Assembly: GCA_025267735.1 (NCBI GenBank)
Contig: CM046299.1
Coordinates: forward strand, 16,514,232 to 16,578,231
Source of the DNA: Mactra quadrangularis
Lineage: Eukaryota > Mollusca > Bivalvia > Venerida > Mactridae
Length of the DNA: 64,000 bases
Direction of reading: 5' to 3'
The notes under the pieces are model-generated. The model saw only the letters and a list, made by a program, of their open reading frames with translations. It made no database searches and was not told where the DNA came from. The number at the start of each line of letters is the position of its first letter. The stretch's first letter is position 1. Below are positions 46,701 to 58,970 of the stretch, piece by piece. The position numbers were made by a program, and so were the translations under genes.

Positions 46701-47330
46701 TACAATTAAATCTATAATGAGTCTGTTTTCTCGACATTGTTTACTGAAAACTGTTACAAACTACAATTCTGAAGAATGAATGATAATATCAGAATATTCC
46801 GTACGAATTATTTTCCAAAAATAAACTATTTTGAATTTTGAAATATACATTCTATAACAACTTGAGTGAACATTGCTAAAGAGATATGTAAGTGCAAAAA
46901 CGTACTTTCATCATGAAAAAGAAAACATCTAAATTATTATCATTGTTACAACAAATTTATTCTAAGAATACTTATCTATTTCATATTGTCACTGTGTAAA
47001 ATACTTCTTCTTCTTACACCCCATGGTTTTTGCAGTTGTTTGTTGCTAGAACAACTGAGAGCTTGATATTCCATGAACTCTAAATTTGACGACAATTATT
47101 TCTATTCTCCATGTAGCATAGTTCTGCAGCAGACGAAAAGTCCTTTAATTGTTCAAAGTCGGCATTGAAGTAGATTCTTCACATAAATTTCGTCGCAATA
47201 ACTTCTCATATATTGGAACTTCTAAAATTGCGTACTTCTCTTGAGCCATTAGTAAAAGTCGCATTTAAACCCAACTGGTTGACCATGTGCTCCATAAATA
47301 TATATAATTTTTGCCAATTTTTAATTCTCT
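43701..47330. other. AT-rich intergenic sequence, no gene seen
   Basis: 3.6 kb with no recognised coding, RNA or element structure. The 77-codon minus frame at 46075-46308 has no domain I recognise. Confidence 0.45.
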
Positions 47331-47478
47331 AACAAACTTCTAACACAATGCAAAGACTTCGAATGACTAAAAACACACTAAGTAAGCTATATATATGGTG
47401 TGTAATCACACAAACTTCGTGCTAAAACTACACATAACTCACTATTGATATGGTTTACTGAACCATGGATAAATTCAT
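47331..47478. repeat. Duplicated segment X, copy 2 (148 bp)
   Basis: AACAAACTTCTAACACAATG to CATGGATAAATTCAT, matching 42377-42524 with essentially no difference. Confidence 0.85.
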
Positions 47479-49565
47479 GTATTTTCTACTTATATTAAAA
47501 GGCGCTGCAATGCTTTCGTACTTCTGTCCCGCAGTAAATACAGCTGTTGGGTCACAAAAAGTAATGAATGCTGGTGGTATTTTGATTTTGAGTTGACTTT
47601 CCGATGTGAACCTATATACCTACATTTAATTAATTCTATATATGGCAGTAAATTCATTAAAAGTACCGTTTTTGGTGACGACCTTGAAAAATAGAAATAT
47701 TTTCTACGGTAGCGCGTTAGGACCAAAATTGACGATATTTTTGTTGTCTGGGCGCTGAGTACGAAACTTTAAATTCACCAAATTTGTGTTATCTCTTAGA
47801 ATTGTTTTTAAAACGAAATTATAACCAAGTTAAGCTTAATTGACTTGATATATTATTTGTTTTAGTAACAACATGAAAATAGCATCACACTATATTTGAG
47901 CTTAAACGATTTCTAACTTTCTTGTGTATGAGTTATATGTAGCAAATTTTCCTCTGTCATGATTTGAAAATTATAGACTGTTGATGGTTTTGTTGTGCCA
48001 CCGTACTAACCTTTTTGACCAAAACATAGTCCTCAGGTCTGACAAAGTTAGGAAAGTCAAGAACGGGACTTTGCTAAATTAAAAAAAGTCCCAAGCTGTG
48101 TTTACTTCTCTCTCTTTCATGCATACCTTAAGCATTGGATGCCAACTTTAACATCATTTAACGTTGTAAAAGCAGTAGTTATAAAACTCCCCAGAACTTA
48201 CACAGAGTTCAAAGAAACCGTTCAGATATATAAATAGACACCACAAAGGAAGTAGACATCAAACCTGGCGAGAAATCATAATGTTCTATTATTTATCATG
48301 AATTGGCCACACTAACAACCTCCCGTTGCACAAGTTTGTTACTAAAGTAGTCAGTGCAACATCGTGTGTGCAAGTTAAAAGCTTGTCTCAAACATATGAC
48401 GCAACATCATGTCACATACGAAGAGTTTACATACAGACTCAAATATGGAAGGACAACAAAGTATTAAATCCATGTGAGTAGGAATGTGAATCTGTTAAGT
48501 GAAATGTTCAGCCTGGAAAGACTAAGTTAAGTCTGTCCCTAAAGATATGTAAAAGTGATTCGATGTAGCTGTCGACCGAATTGCGATTCAAGTTGCTGCT
48601 CCTGTTATCGCACGAACTTGAGTGTTCAATCATTTGCACAGTGTCAAGATCTAGTTTAGCCTCTGATAGCGATAATGCCGACAGTGACAATAATCAAAAC
48701 CTAAACCTCAGGTTATAAAAAACGGAACGTAAGTAATTACATTCTGTAACAAATGTACACTGTTACAAAATTTCATGGTTAAAAACAGTTACAAAAGTAA
48801 CAAATGACATTTTAAATATTTATTTATGTAATGCCTATTATTCATTTGTATTACATACGTGTAGGAGCATGAACTACAACACTTGTTTGGAAGCATATGT
48901 TGACTCTTAAATCTGTTTTAGTAATCGATACACAAGAAGCTGATTCCAGAAATTCATAGTTTCAGGTATAATGTTGGTACTTTTATCACATTCGTTCATT
49001 AAATGATAAATTTATACCAATGACATTTAAACCCTTTTTAGACACATTTGTAGTTTAAAACTAAAAATTGTTATCAACCATGATTTTTGAAAATTGTATA
49101 CGATTCCAAAAACTCGCAGTTTTATTTATCATTTTAGTACTTTTATCTCAAAACTGTACAATTATGTCTCAATTTATTATTGTTATACTAATTATAGTAC
49201 AAACACATGAAAGATACATGTAAAGCAAATTCCAGATAAATGACACGTATACAGGTCATTTTTGACACATTTATCAAAATCTTTTTTGAATTTTGTATTT
49301 AAAAAGAATTTGAGTTATAAGTTGTATTTTTACGATAGCTTTCATACGTAAATGATAATAGATACTTAGTAGTTAAAAAGGGAGCTAATCAAAATTGTTT
49401 TCATTTGTATATTATGATAATTGATAGTTGTAAAGGGAGCTAATTTACATTTTTGTTCATGTTCACCGTTTATGCCCAAAAAAGGACTTTCACCTGGAAT
49501 TTTTGAGTGCAACTTTTTTTTGTATACTACTATGAATACGAACTTTCACACAGTACTAAAATAAA
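47479..49565. other. AT-rich intergenic sequence; one weak exon candidate
   Basis: On the minus strand, 48508-48690 has a 60-codon frame with Ser/Asn-rich sequence and the segment SYIESLLHIFRDRLNLVFPG before a stop. An AG acceptor is possible at TATCAG near 48665. Evidence is too thin to call a gene. The 78-codon frame at 47490-47726 is unassigned. Confidence 0.3.
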
Positions 49566-49980
49566 TTCTGTTGCAATTTTGTCTAGGTTAGCCTATTTTT
49601 TTAGCTTTATTAAATGGACTATATTCGCGAAAACATAGCTATGCATTCAGAATATTCCAAAGTCAATTCGTGGAATGCGAAGAGAAAGATGTCAATTAAA
49701 AGTCTATTCAGAAGTTTATTCACAAACGCTTAGCTATCCATTCAGAATGTTCTAGAAGTCTATTCGTTAAGTAACGAAAAGATAAATGTCGATAAAGGGC
49801 TATTCATAAGTATTTTCTCAAAACATAGTTATGCAATCAAAATGTTCCAGACGTCTTTTCGTGAGATGCGAATGGACAGCAGTCCATCCATCATAGCTAT
49901 GTTTTCGCGAGTAGACTTCTGAATAGACTTATTTATGGAAGCTGTCAATTCGGCATTTTGTGAATAGACTTCCGAAAACA
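49566..49980. repeat. TCTATTCAGAAGTCTATTCA repeat cluster, copy 2 (inverted)
   Basis: Starts with CTGTTGCAATTTTGTCTAGG, the inverse of 40575-40605, then repeats ATAGCTATGCATTCAGAAT, AAGTCTATTCAGAAG and related words. An inverted pair inside (GAAAACATAGCTATG near 49628 and CATAGCTATGTTTTCGCGA near 49890) makes it partly palindromic. Confidence 0.6.
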
Positions 49981-51070
49981 TTTTGACCAAATATATTCTG
50001 GTGATATGAAGTTAAAATAATCGCCTCTTTAAAACACTGCGCTATTAAGGATATGCTTATATCACTTAAGTAACCAACACTTCAAAAATATACACTTAAC
50101 AAAAGTTCTAACCAATCACTTTTCAAATTTTGATTATTTCATAACGGGCCAATGGATCCTTATTAAATTTTGCAGAGGTGATTTGTACGTCGTTTTCTAC
50201 CGATTTATGGAAAGAAAGATAATTTGATACGGTCCGATGCACTCAATCGGGACACAGGGTGTGGTTTACACATTTTAGCCAGAAATGTTAGTGCAGAACG
50301 TGGAGAGTATTAAAATTAACTTTGCATAGATTTTTGTTAACTTTATAAGTGAAAAAACATAAAACATTGCACAATCGTACGACCGTTAATTATGATGCTC
50401 ACAAATACAATCGCACGACCGTTAATTAAGATGCCCACAAATACAATCGTACGACCGTTAATTAAGATGCTCATAACTAAAATCGCACAAAGGGAAATAT
50501 TTTGAATTAAAAATCAGAGAGTTTAGAACATTTTTTGTATATTATTTCTTATGTATTCCAATTGTGTGAAATTTGAGAAATAAAAGTATTGTGCTGTTCT
50601 GTTCTGTAACTATATAGGTCTGTACGGTTCATTTTAACACGATACAAATAAATTACAAGAAATGTAATGTAGAAACTACATTAAAGCCGGATTTTATGAT
50701 CATAAATGACAGAGGTATCCAACATAATATAATAACAATATATAATATCTCTGACGCAAAATTTACAAAGAGAAATAATCCATAATAAAGTCAGGTAGAG
50801 TTCAGGTTACTTTCTAATTCTGTTCATCACATGGTATGTTATTGTTGTATGAAGTTACATAAAGATCTGACAATAAACGGCAGAAATATTTGGTAAAGAA
50901 TTTTTTTTAAAGCAATTTGTTAGCAACACTGGACACCCGCCCGCCCGACCCCGGGGTTTCGCCAAATTATTAGCCGATTTTTTTTTCGTTAAAAATTCGG
51001 CTAATTATAGTAACTTCGTTAATGGAGCAATAACAAGATATGCCCTTTAAAGGATTTAAATCTATTATTT
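49981..51070. other. AT-rich intergenic sequence with a short tandem repeat
   Basis: Three ~33- to 36-bp units (AATCGYACGACCGTTAATTA, AGATGCTCACAAATAC) lie at 50373-50485. A GTGCTGTTCTGTTCTGT end near 50590 resembles some LINE 3' tails. No gene seen. Confidence 0.45.
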
Positions 51071-52363
51071 GTGGCTGGTTTTAATGCCGTAACAACACAA
51101 ATGTCGTATCACGGCGGTCAGTCAACATTCACGCCGTTCCTAGAAATGGTAAATCTCTGGATACAAAATATAAGCAAGTAATAGGCACATACTTTCATCA
51201 TGGCCTCAGAGACTGACAACTGCTCTGCATGGTTAATAATCAGTGGTAAAATGGTCGTAGAAATCATTTTATGAACAAACTCCACGAAAGTATGCCACAA
51301 AAGCGGGTATCGAAATCACGACTTCTCCACCAATAAGTTTGCGTGCTACCAACAGAGCTAGCCAGCGTACTTGTACTCGAGTATTATGAGTACAAGTACC
51401 TTTTTTCCACTACTCGCCTGTACTAAGTACTCAGGAAAATAAATTGTACTTGTACTTGTACTTACTCAAGTACTGAACTAGCAGTACTCGATACTCATGA
51501 GTATTGCTGAGTACTGGCCATCTCATTTCTATCTAATTTTGTTTATCTTGAATGAAATGATAATGCATTTTTAATTGCCTATCTGGTTACAAGTTTTATT
51601 GGTAGCAATTGTTATGGGATTATCATTATTTGATGTTAAATGTATCATATGCATATCAATGGGATGTCTGACACCTTTTTGCAGTTTATACCTCTTCATA
51701 CATTGTAAAAACAATGTTTGTCACAGTTTGTTCCTCATATAGTTTATAAATAATTAAAATCATAAGCTATTTATATGCATGAAAAACTGCACAATGCTTT
51801 GGTTTGAATTGAGATGAAATGTCATGCAAATTTAATAACAGTAGCAGATTTCGCACAATTTTTAGATTCATTTTTCATTCAGTTAATTAGTTTGTTAAAA
51901 AGAAAGATTACTGGGATGTATACTTTTAAGCTGAAACATACTTACAGAGCTCTGTCTTTTTTTAAAAATCTGTTGTTTTTTTTTCAATTTAAATTGGGAG
52001 TTTTTGATTGAAGTATTGGGAAAAAGATATGATCTTAGATTGAGAATATAGCCCACTGCTGCATAAAATGTTTACATTGACATTTTCACTGTCTTATTTA
52101 AACTTGAATTTGAAGCTTAATTTGATGTTTAATTGAATAGATAAATAAAATTAGTCTCTTTTATTTCTACTAAAAATCTTTTACATGCTCATACAAAACA
52201 ATCTGGTACTAAAAATACTCATGAGTACCTAAGTACTACTCGAGTACTGAAGAAAAAGCCAGTACTCATTACTTATAAGTACGAGTACAAAATTTGAAAA
52301 CTCAAGTACTACTCAAAGTACTGGAATCCAGTACTCGACCCATCCCTGCTAGTCAGGCGGCTA
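51071..52363 (-). mobile_element. tRNA-headed SINE (family 1), copy 3, split by a hAT-type insertion
   Basis: Tail and body lie at 51071-51365 (complement of TTTTAATGCCGTAACAACAC onwards). The last bases of the tRNA-like head (GGCGGC) resume at 52357 after the insertion. More diverged than the copy at 30155. Confidence 0.75.
51366..52348. mobile_element. hAT-type non-autonomous element, 983 bp, inside the SINE
   Basis: Flanked by CTAGCCAG (51358-51365) and CTAGTCAG (52349-52356), an 8-bp duplication with one change. The right end in complement is CAGGGATGGGTCGAGTACTG, a typical hAT tip. Both ends are packed with GAGTACTTG/CAAGTACTC words. The left tip (CGTACTTGTACTCGAG) is diverged. A 65-codon AT-rich frame inside is not a transposase. 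Confidence 0.8.
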
Positions 52364-52865
52364 TATACGTCTATACTTCTTGTTGTTCGATTGAGAAAAT
52401 TTCTACGATAAATGTTATTTATGTGTATCGCGATAAGAATCAATTTTCTATACCTAAATTGTAATGAAAATAAAGGAAATGTCTTGAAATCTCTTATTTT
52501 GAAATACGTACAATTGTATTCGTAAGCATCTAAGAAAACGGAAATTGTTAAACGATTGAGAAGTTTGCCGGAGTAAACTCGCCATTCGCATTAAAATGCA
52601 TTAAATATTTTCGCTTGTTTACAAAATCGGTTGATCAACAATTTATAAGAATACGATATTCATTATTAAACACGTATTTTACAATGTTAGTTCGTGCTGT
52701 GGTTATTTGGATTATGACTAATAAAATAATTATACTTTTTGAAATTAATGTGACTTAATCTGTGAGTTACAGACAAATAACCTTAAACACCGTATATGTA
52801 AAGTGATGAATTAAAATTCTGGGACACTTAATGTAAAACGTGTGACAATTAGCGATAAGTGTTAT
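52364..52865. other. AT-rich intergenic sequence, no gene seen
   Basis: Nothing recognised. Confidence 0.4.
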
Positions 52866-53475
52866 AATTTACGTCAACTGCTACATTTAACATCAGGTGC
52901 GATATTTAACGTCAGCTGCGACATTTAACATCAGGTTCGACATTTAACATCAGGTGCGACATTTAACATCAGGTGCGATATTAACATCAGGTGCGATATT
53001 TAACATCAGGTGCGACATTTAACGTCAGGTTCGACATTTAACATCAGGTGCGACATTTAACATCAGGTTCGACATTTAACATCAGGTGCGACATTTAACA
53101 TCAGGTGCGATATTTAACATCAGGTGCGATATTTAACATCAGGTGCGACATTTAACGTCAGGTTCGACATTTAACATCAGGTGCGACATTTAACATCAGG
53201 TGCGATATTTAACATCAGGTGCGATATTTAACATCAGGTGCGACATTTAACATCAGGTGCGATATTTAACGTCAATGCGACATTTAGCGTCAGGTGCGAC
53301 ATTTAAGATCAGATGCGACATTTAACCTTAAGTGCGACATTTAATCAGGAGCGATATTTAACTTCATGTCATTCTCGTACCCCGAGGTTATCAAGATTCT
53401 CGAGCTAGTATCGAGATCATACTAGACTCCGGGTACAAGAATGACATCATGTGCGACATCATGTCAGGTGCGACA
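52866..53475. repeat. 19-bp minisatellite (ACATTTAACATCAGGTGCG)
   Basis: About 25 units at 52873-53365, with variants GGTTCG, GTCAG and ATATTT, and a further one or two units after the 74-bp insertion at 53370-53443. Units are contiguous without unique spacers. Confidence 0.88.
53370..53443. mobile_element. 74-bp palindromic mini-element, second copy
   Basis: The ends CATTCTCGTACCCCGAG and the complement of CATTCTTGTACCCGGAG are inverted. The interior GGTTATCAAGATTCTCGAG matches the copy at 1700-1770. The flanks ACTTCATGT and ACATCATGT agree in 8 of 9 bases, consistent with an 8-bp duplication within the minisatellite. Confidence 0.75.
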
Positions 53476-54174
53476 TTTAATGTTGCTATACACTGACAAA
53501 CGTCCTAAAATTTATCCATAAGAAAATTCAACAAATACGTACCTTCCATGCAAATGTTTTCTTCTCCACATGATAACTTTGAATTCTAGTATATAGTTTA
53601 ACACTTATATAGTTGAAGTCATCCAATGATACATCTGTTAAATAAATATCAATCAACACTTTAAGGGGCATAAATCCTTAAATTCATTAAAATACGCACA
53701 AATATGCTTTAATAACACTATTTTGTCAACGAACTCAATAAAAATAGGTCTGCACACATTTTCGTGAAGAACTTTTATTTCATTAAAACATACTATATTA
53801 TATAAAGGTAGTGTACGTACATGTATTGTATGTATACGAGGGGCGACATTTAGGAACGCATTATTTCACGATCAAAAGTTATGAAATCTGGTGCCAATGT
53901 TGTAAATGGCCTACAGATGATGCTACATGCCAAATTGAATAACTGTAGGCCTTATGAATTTTGACTAGACTATTATTGGAATTGTTGACAACGGACACAC
54001 ACGGACACTAACGCACACACGAACGTTGCATAGACCGCCCCACAGTAGTTCACCTTGAGCACTTTGTTATAATAACTAACTTGATACAGACATAGGAGGG
54101 AGATTATTTCAAGTCTTCATTTTAAATTTTCCATAAAAGCATGCAAGATACAACCATCAATCCCAGAAGTAATA
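53476..54174. other. AT-rich intergenic sequence, no gene seen
   Basis: Contains an ACGGACACACACGGACAC run near 53990. No coding signal. Confidence 0.4.
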
Positions 54175-54316
54175 CAGTAAAGTTCCGCTTTTAAGCCCAC
54201 TTTTGTTATTTCAAAATAATGCGATTCCTGACAATTATTAAGACACAAATGCTTATTTGATGAGCAAAAGGGTCTCTATAATATGACTGTTTTGCTATTA
54301 AGACGGAACTTTACTG
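54175..54316. mobile_element. Mariner/pogo-type mini-MITE, 142 bp
   Basis: The ends CAGTAAAGTTCCG and CGGAACTTTACTG are perfect 13-bp inverted repeats flanked by TA (54173-54174 and 54317-54318). Non-coding. A solo end of the same family is at 39655. Confidence 0.87.
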
Positions 54317-55870
54317 TAGTAATAGAAATTTCATAGGATTCTGGATACATGTACGTATATATTGTAAAAAATATCGATTAGGAATTCCAATCTATATACT
54401 TACCAGTGGTACTTTATATCTAAAAAGTAATGTTTTCATTTACTCTTGAACAAACACACAATGGAACAAATCTTGTAATTTCTTATTCGTGTTAATCTAG
54501 GTTACAATCTGAAATATATAACATACAGGAGCACAAACCAATCATAAAAATGTATTCTTTTAACCTCATTATTACTGCAGCTTAAAATATAAAAAAATAA
54601 ATTGGAAACAAATCAAAAAGACTGCGTCCACTAGGTAAGTCAATTATAAAACATGGAAGTCAAATATTACTGCAGGAACGAAGACAATCTTGCTTCGAGT
54701 CATAACCTACTGTAAACATATCTAATTTATTGTTCTATAGTTAAGGTAAAGTGGTTATTTTAAAGTCATAGTTTGATATCTTGATCCTTATCCAATAAAG
54801 ACAGGAGGACATCTCTAGGCAGAAAAAGATCTTACAACAGAATCTCGTCTTAAACCTTCTTTATAAAGTCGTCTCAGATGGTGTGAGGATTCAAATGCAG
54901 TATTCATTTTATATTCTGAATGTATACACTATTTTTTAAACATATATGTACAAGTATTTTAGAAATGTCAAAAAGAAATATTGTATATTTTGTAATATAA
55001 ATGTTTTTGTTTTGGTTTACGACGATTTCTGTCGTAAGATCTTTTTGTAACATGACATCAGTTGCTTTATGATTGTTTGTCCGTACAACGTCTTGTCTGG
55101 TTTAACTTTCCTGTTCCATGGTCATCCTGAAATATACAAAGAACACGAGAAGAGAAACCCCACAGAATTATTTTGTTAAGTAAGATGACATGTACATAAT
55201 TCTAAAGAAAACATAACAAAGAAAAAGAAACAAAAGCTTAAAAAAGAAACAATACATTATAAGGACATAGGGCAAGACACAGAGTAGGGAAAAACATGCA
55301 TATAGGAACAGGGAGGGGCGCGGGCAGGGATATTTACGCCATGGGGATTTGTGGTCCTTTAAGGGCGGTCATTTCCGCTACCATTCCCACCTAACTACCA
55401 GGGCTATAGGAAGTCTCTGATCACTATTATTCCAAGTTAGCTAACTTGCACGAAAGTTTCTTTTATCTAGTAAAGACAATTTTATCAATACCCCAGAAAA
55501 GCAAAATCCCCATCCCGAAACACCTAAGTAATCACTACTTTTGGAACATACCCCAAGTCTGTGACCAAGTTATCCTAAGTTTAATACTTAACCCCTAAAA
55601 CTGTACAAAACCTACACTAGATAAACAACCTGCAATACACCAAGTGTATGAAATTCTTAATCACTAGCTTTAAATTTCTATGGATATGATATTATAGAAA
55701 TGCCTATTTTACGTAGCATTTAGTAAATACACACATGTATTTAGAAAAGCTGATTGGAATGTTTTTTCTTTCGTTTTACAAATTACATGCACATTTGTAT
55801 ATAATTTGATTAAACATATCTAAAGAGTATTGAAAATGGTTATAGTTTGTCAGAAATACAGACAAGTTGT
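54317..55870. other. AT-rich intergenic sequence with one GC island
   Basis: 55310-55415 is GC-rich (GGGGCGCGGGCAGGGATATT and onwards) and may be a fragment of a dispersed element. No long frame supports a gene. A degenerate CTTACGAC-type motif is at 55016-55052. Confidence 0.4.
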
Positions 55871-55879
55871 GCCAGGGAC

Positions 55880-57945
55880 ATTCAGTAATGTATAACACTG
55901 AGTAAGGAAGGAACCTTGACAGAGTGTTTGGTCCAATGTAACAATGTATGTGTAGTGTATAACACTGAGTAAGGAAGGAACCTTGACAGAGTGTTGGGTA
56001 GAGTGTAACAATGTATGTGTAGTGTATAACACTGAGTAAGGAAGGAACCTTGACAGAGTGCTTGGTCCAATGTAACAAAGTATGTGTAGTGTATAACACT
56101 GAGTGTGGAAGGATCCTGACAGAGTGTTTGGGTCCAGTGTAACAATGTATGTGTAATGTATAACACTGAGTATGGAAGGAACCTTGACAGAGTGCTTGGT
56201 CCAATGTAACAAAGTATGTGTAGTGTATAACACTGAGTGTGGAAGGATCCTGACAGAGTGTTTGGGTCCAGTGTAACAATGTATGTGTAGTGTATAACAC
56301 TGAGTGTGGAAGGAACCTGGTAGAGTGTTGGGTAGAGTGTAACAATGTATGTGTAGTGTATAACACTGAGTATGGAAGGAACCTTGACAGAGTGCTTGGT
56401 CCAATGTTACAATGTATGTGTAGTGTATAACACTGAGTGTGGAAGGAACTTGACAGAGTGTTGGGTCCAGTGTAACAATATATATGTAGTGTGTAACACT
56501 GAGTGTGGAAGGAACCTGACAGAGTGTTGGGTCCAGTGTAACAATGTATGTGTAGTGTATAACACTGAGTGTGGAAGGATCCTGACAGAGTGTTGGGTCC
56601 AGTGTAACAATATATATGTAGTGTGTAACACTGAGTGTGGAAGGAACCTGACAGAGTGTTGGGTCCAGTGTAACAATGTATGTGTAGTGTATAACACTGA
56701 GTGTGGAAGGATCCTGACAGAGTGTTGGGTCCAGTGTAACAATATATATGTAGTGTGTAACACTGAGTGTGGAAGGATCCTGATAGAGTGTAAGGTCCAG
56801 TGTAACAATGTATGTGTAGTGTATAACACTGAGTGTGGAAGGAACCTGATAGAGTGTAAGGTCCAGTGTAACAATGTATGTGTAGTGTATAACACTGAGT
56901 GTGGAAGGAACCTGACAGAGTGTTGGGTTCAGTGTAACTATGTATGTGTAGTGTATTACACTGAGTGTGGAAGGAATCTGACAGAGTGTTGGGTCCAGTA
57001 TAACAATGTATGTGTAGTGTATAACACTAAGTGTGGAAGGATCCTGACAGAGTGTTGGATCCAGTGTAACAATGTATGTGTAGTGTATAACACTGAGTGA
57101 GGAAGGAACCAGACAGAGTGTTGGGTCCAGTGTAACAATGTATGTGTAGTGTATAACACTGAGTGAGGAAGGAACCCTGACAGAGTGTTGGGTCCAGTGT
57201 AACAATGTATTTGTAGTGTATAACACTGAGTGTGGAAGGAACCAGACAGAGTGTTGGGTCCAGTGTAACAATGTATGTGTAGTGTATAACACTGAGTGTG
57301 GAAGGAACCAGACAGAGTGTTGGGTCCAGTGTAACAATGTATGTGTAGTTTATAACAATGAGTGTGGAAGGAACCAGACAGAGTGTTAGGTCCAGTATAA
57401 CAATGTATGTGTTGTGTATAACACTGAGTGTGGAAGGAACCAGACAGAGTGTTGGGTCCAGTGTAACAATGTATGTGTTGTGTATAACACTGAGTGTGGA
57501 AGGAACCAGACAGAGTGTTGGGTCCAGTGTAACAATGTATGTGTTGTGTATAACACTGAGTGTGGAAGGAACCTGACAGAGTGTTGGGTCCAGTGTAACA
57601 ATGTATGTGTTGTGTATAACACTGAGTGTGGAAGGAACCAGACAGAGTTTTGGGTCCAGTGTAACAATGTATATGTAGTGTATTACACTGAGTGTGGAAG
57701 GAACCTGACAGAGTGTTGGGTCCAGTGTAACAATGAATGTGTAGTGTATAACACTAAGTGTGGAGGGAACCTGACAGAGTGTTGGGTCCAGTGTAACGAT
57801 GTATGTGTAGTGTATAACACTTAGTGTGGAAGGAGCCTGACAGAGTGTTGGGTCCAGTGTAACGATGTATGTGTAGTGTATAACACTTAGTGTGGAAGGA
57901 ACCTGACAGAGTGTTGGGTCCAGTGTAACAATGTATGTGTTGTTT
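55880..57945. repeat. 66-bp tandem array (Cys-rich frame on plus strand)
   Basis: About 31 units contain ACTGAGTGTGGAAGGAACCT, GACAGAGTGTTGGGTCCAGT and GTAACAATGTATGTGTAGTG. The first ~7 units are more diverged and vary in length. Later units are exactly 66 bp, so frames stay open over long distances. The plus strand (56372-57100) encodes a 22-residue repeat ECGRNLTECWVQCNNVCVVY with four Cys. The minus strand (57337-55850) encodes a 495-codon repeat. I class it as a minisatellite; coding is possible but unsupported. Confidence 0.85.
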
Positions 57946-58970
57946 TAATAAACATAGTTGAAAGGAACTTGGTAAATGATGCTTCATTAATAAACACAAG
58001 AAGAAACCCGCTTTAGAGAGATGGATAAAAAAACCTGGCCTTGAATTAAGACATGGAAAAGTAACAATTAGTATTTTGTACTATTGATGATCATGGGTTC
58101 ATGTTTGTGATTTACTTATCTTACAATACTGCATCTTTGCCAAAACACAAGTTAAGAAGCGGTAGATAGTATGTAGTGTGGGTAGAAAATTAAGGCTGTG
58201 TCGAATTTTCAAGCAGGGGTAAAACCTACTGTAACCAAGATCTTAACGTAGATCATCAATCCTTGGTCTATAAAAGTTCTAACCAAGCCAAAGTATGCTG
58301 TAGTTATAGTAATTTGTCTGGTTTTGAACGGCGTATTTAATTAGGTACTATTTATAATTTCAAACCTAGTAATTGAACAATCTGGATGAAAATGCAAGTG
58401 CAACATTCGTTACTTGAGACAATTCAAATCAATTAAGGTTAATATTGAAACTTAAGTTGAACAAAATAAGTAAAAAAATAGTGTTATAAAATACCACACT
58501 AGTAAACAAAAAACTTATTGTTTGATTAAATTACCAGTCATAAAAAATGTACCTTTATACCATATGATACATGTAACTTCTATATACAATACAATCTGCA
58601 ACAGACTTCTGGTGTTTATCAAAAAATCAGACTTGACAATTTCAGTAATTCAGTATATGTAAATAAATAAGTAAAGCTTCATACATAAATGACCTGTACA
58701 AAATAATTTTCACATTCATGTTAACAACAGCATAGTCATCATACATACATTATTCAAACAATTATAATAATATTATTAATTATTTGATGAAAGCAACAAA
58801 AGTTATTTAGATTTCAAATGGTGTTTTAAACGAAACTTATACATGAAAGTAGCATCCTAGCCAGACTTAGTACTTTATACAATATGTCTATTATATCCGT
58901 ATATTGTAGATAGCACCTTTTGTATGTGGCGCATGATATCTATTTTGTTAATAAGTGGTGATAGAAATGA
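57946..58970. other. AT-rich intergenic sequence, no gene seen
   Basis: Nothing recognised between two minisatellites. Confidence 0.45.

Noticed and set aside
48508..48690. Coding exon on the minus strand
   Set aside because: Only 60 codons, weak acceptor, no polyadenylation signal close by and no recognised domain.
52873..53365. 19-bp direct repeats as a CRISPR array
   Set aside because: Units are contiguous with no unique spacers, and the context is a eukaryotic minisatellite.
55850..57337. 495-codon minus frame over the 66-bp array as a gene
   Set aside because: Overlaps an open frame on the other strand of the same minisatellite, and the phase drifts where units are diverged.
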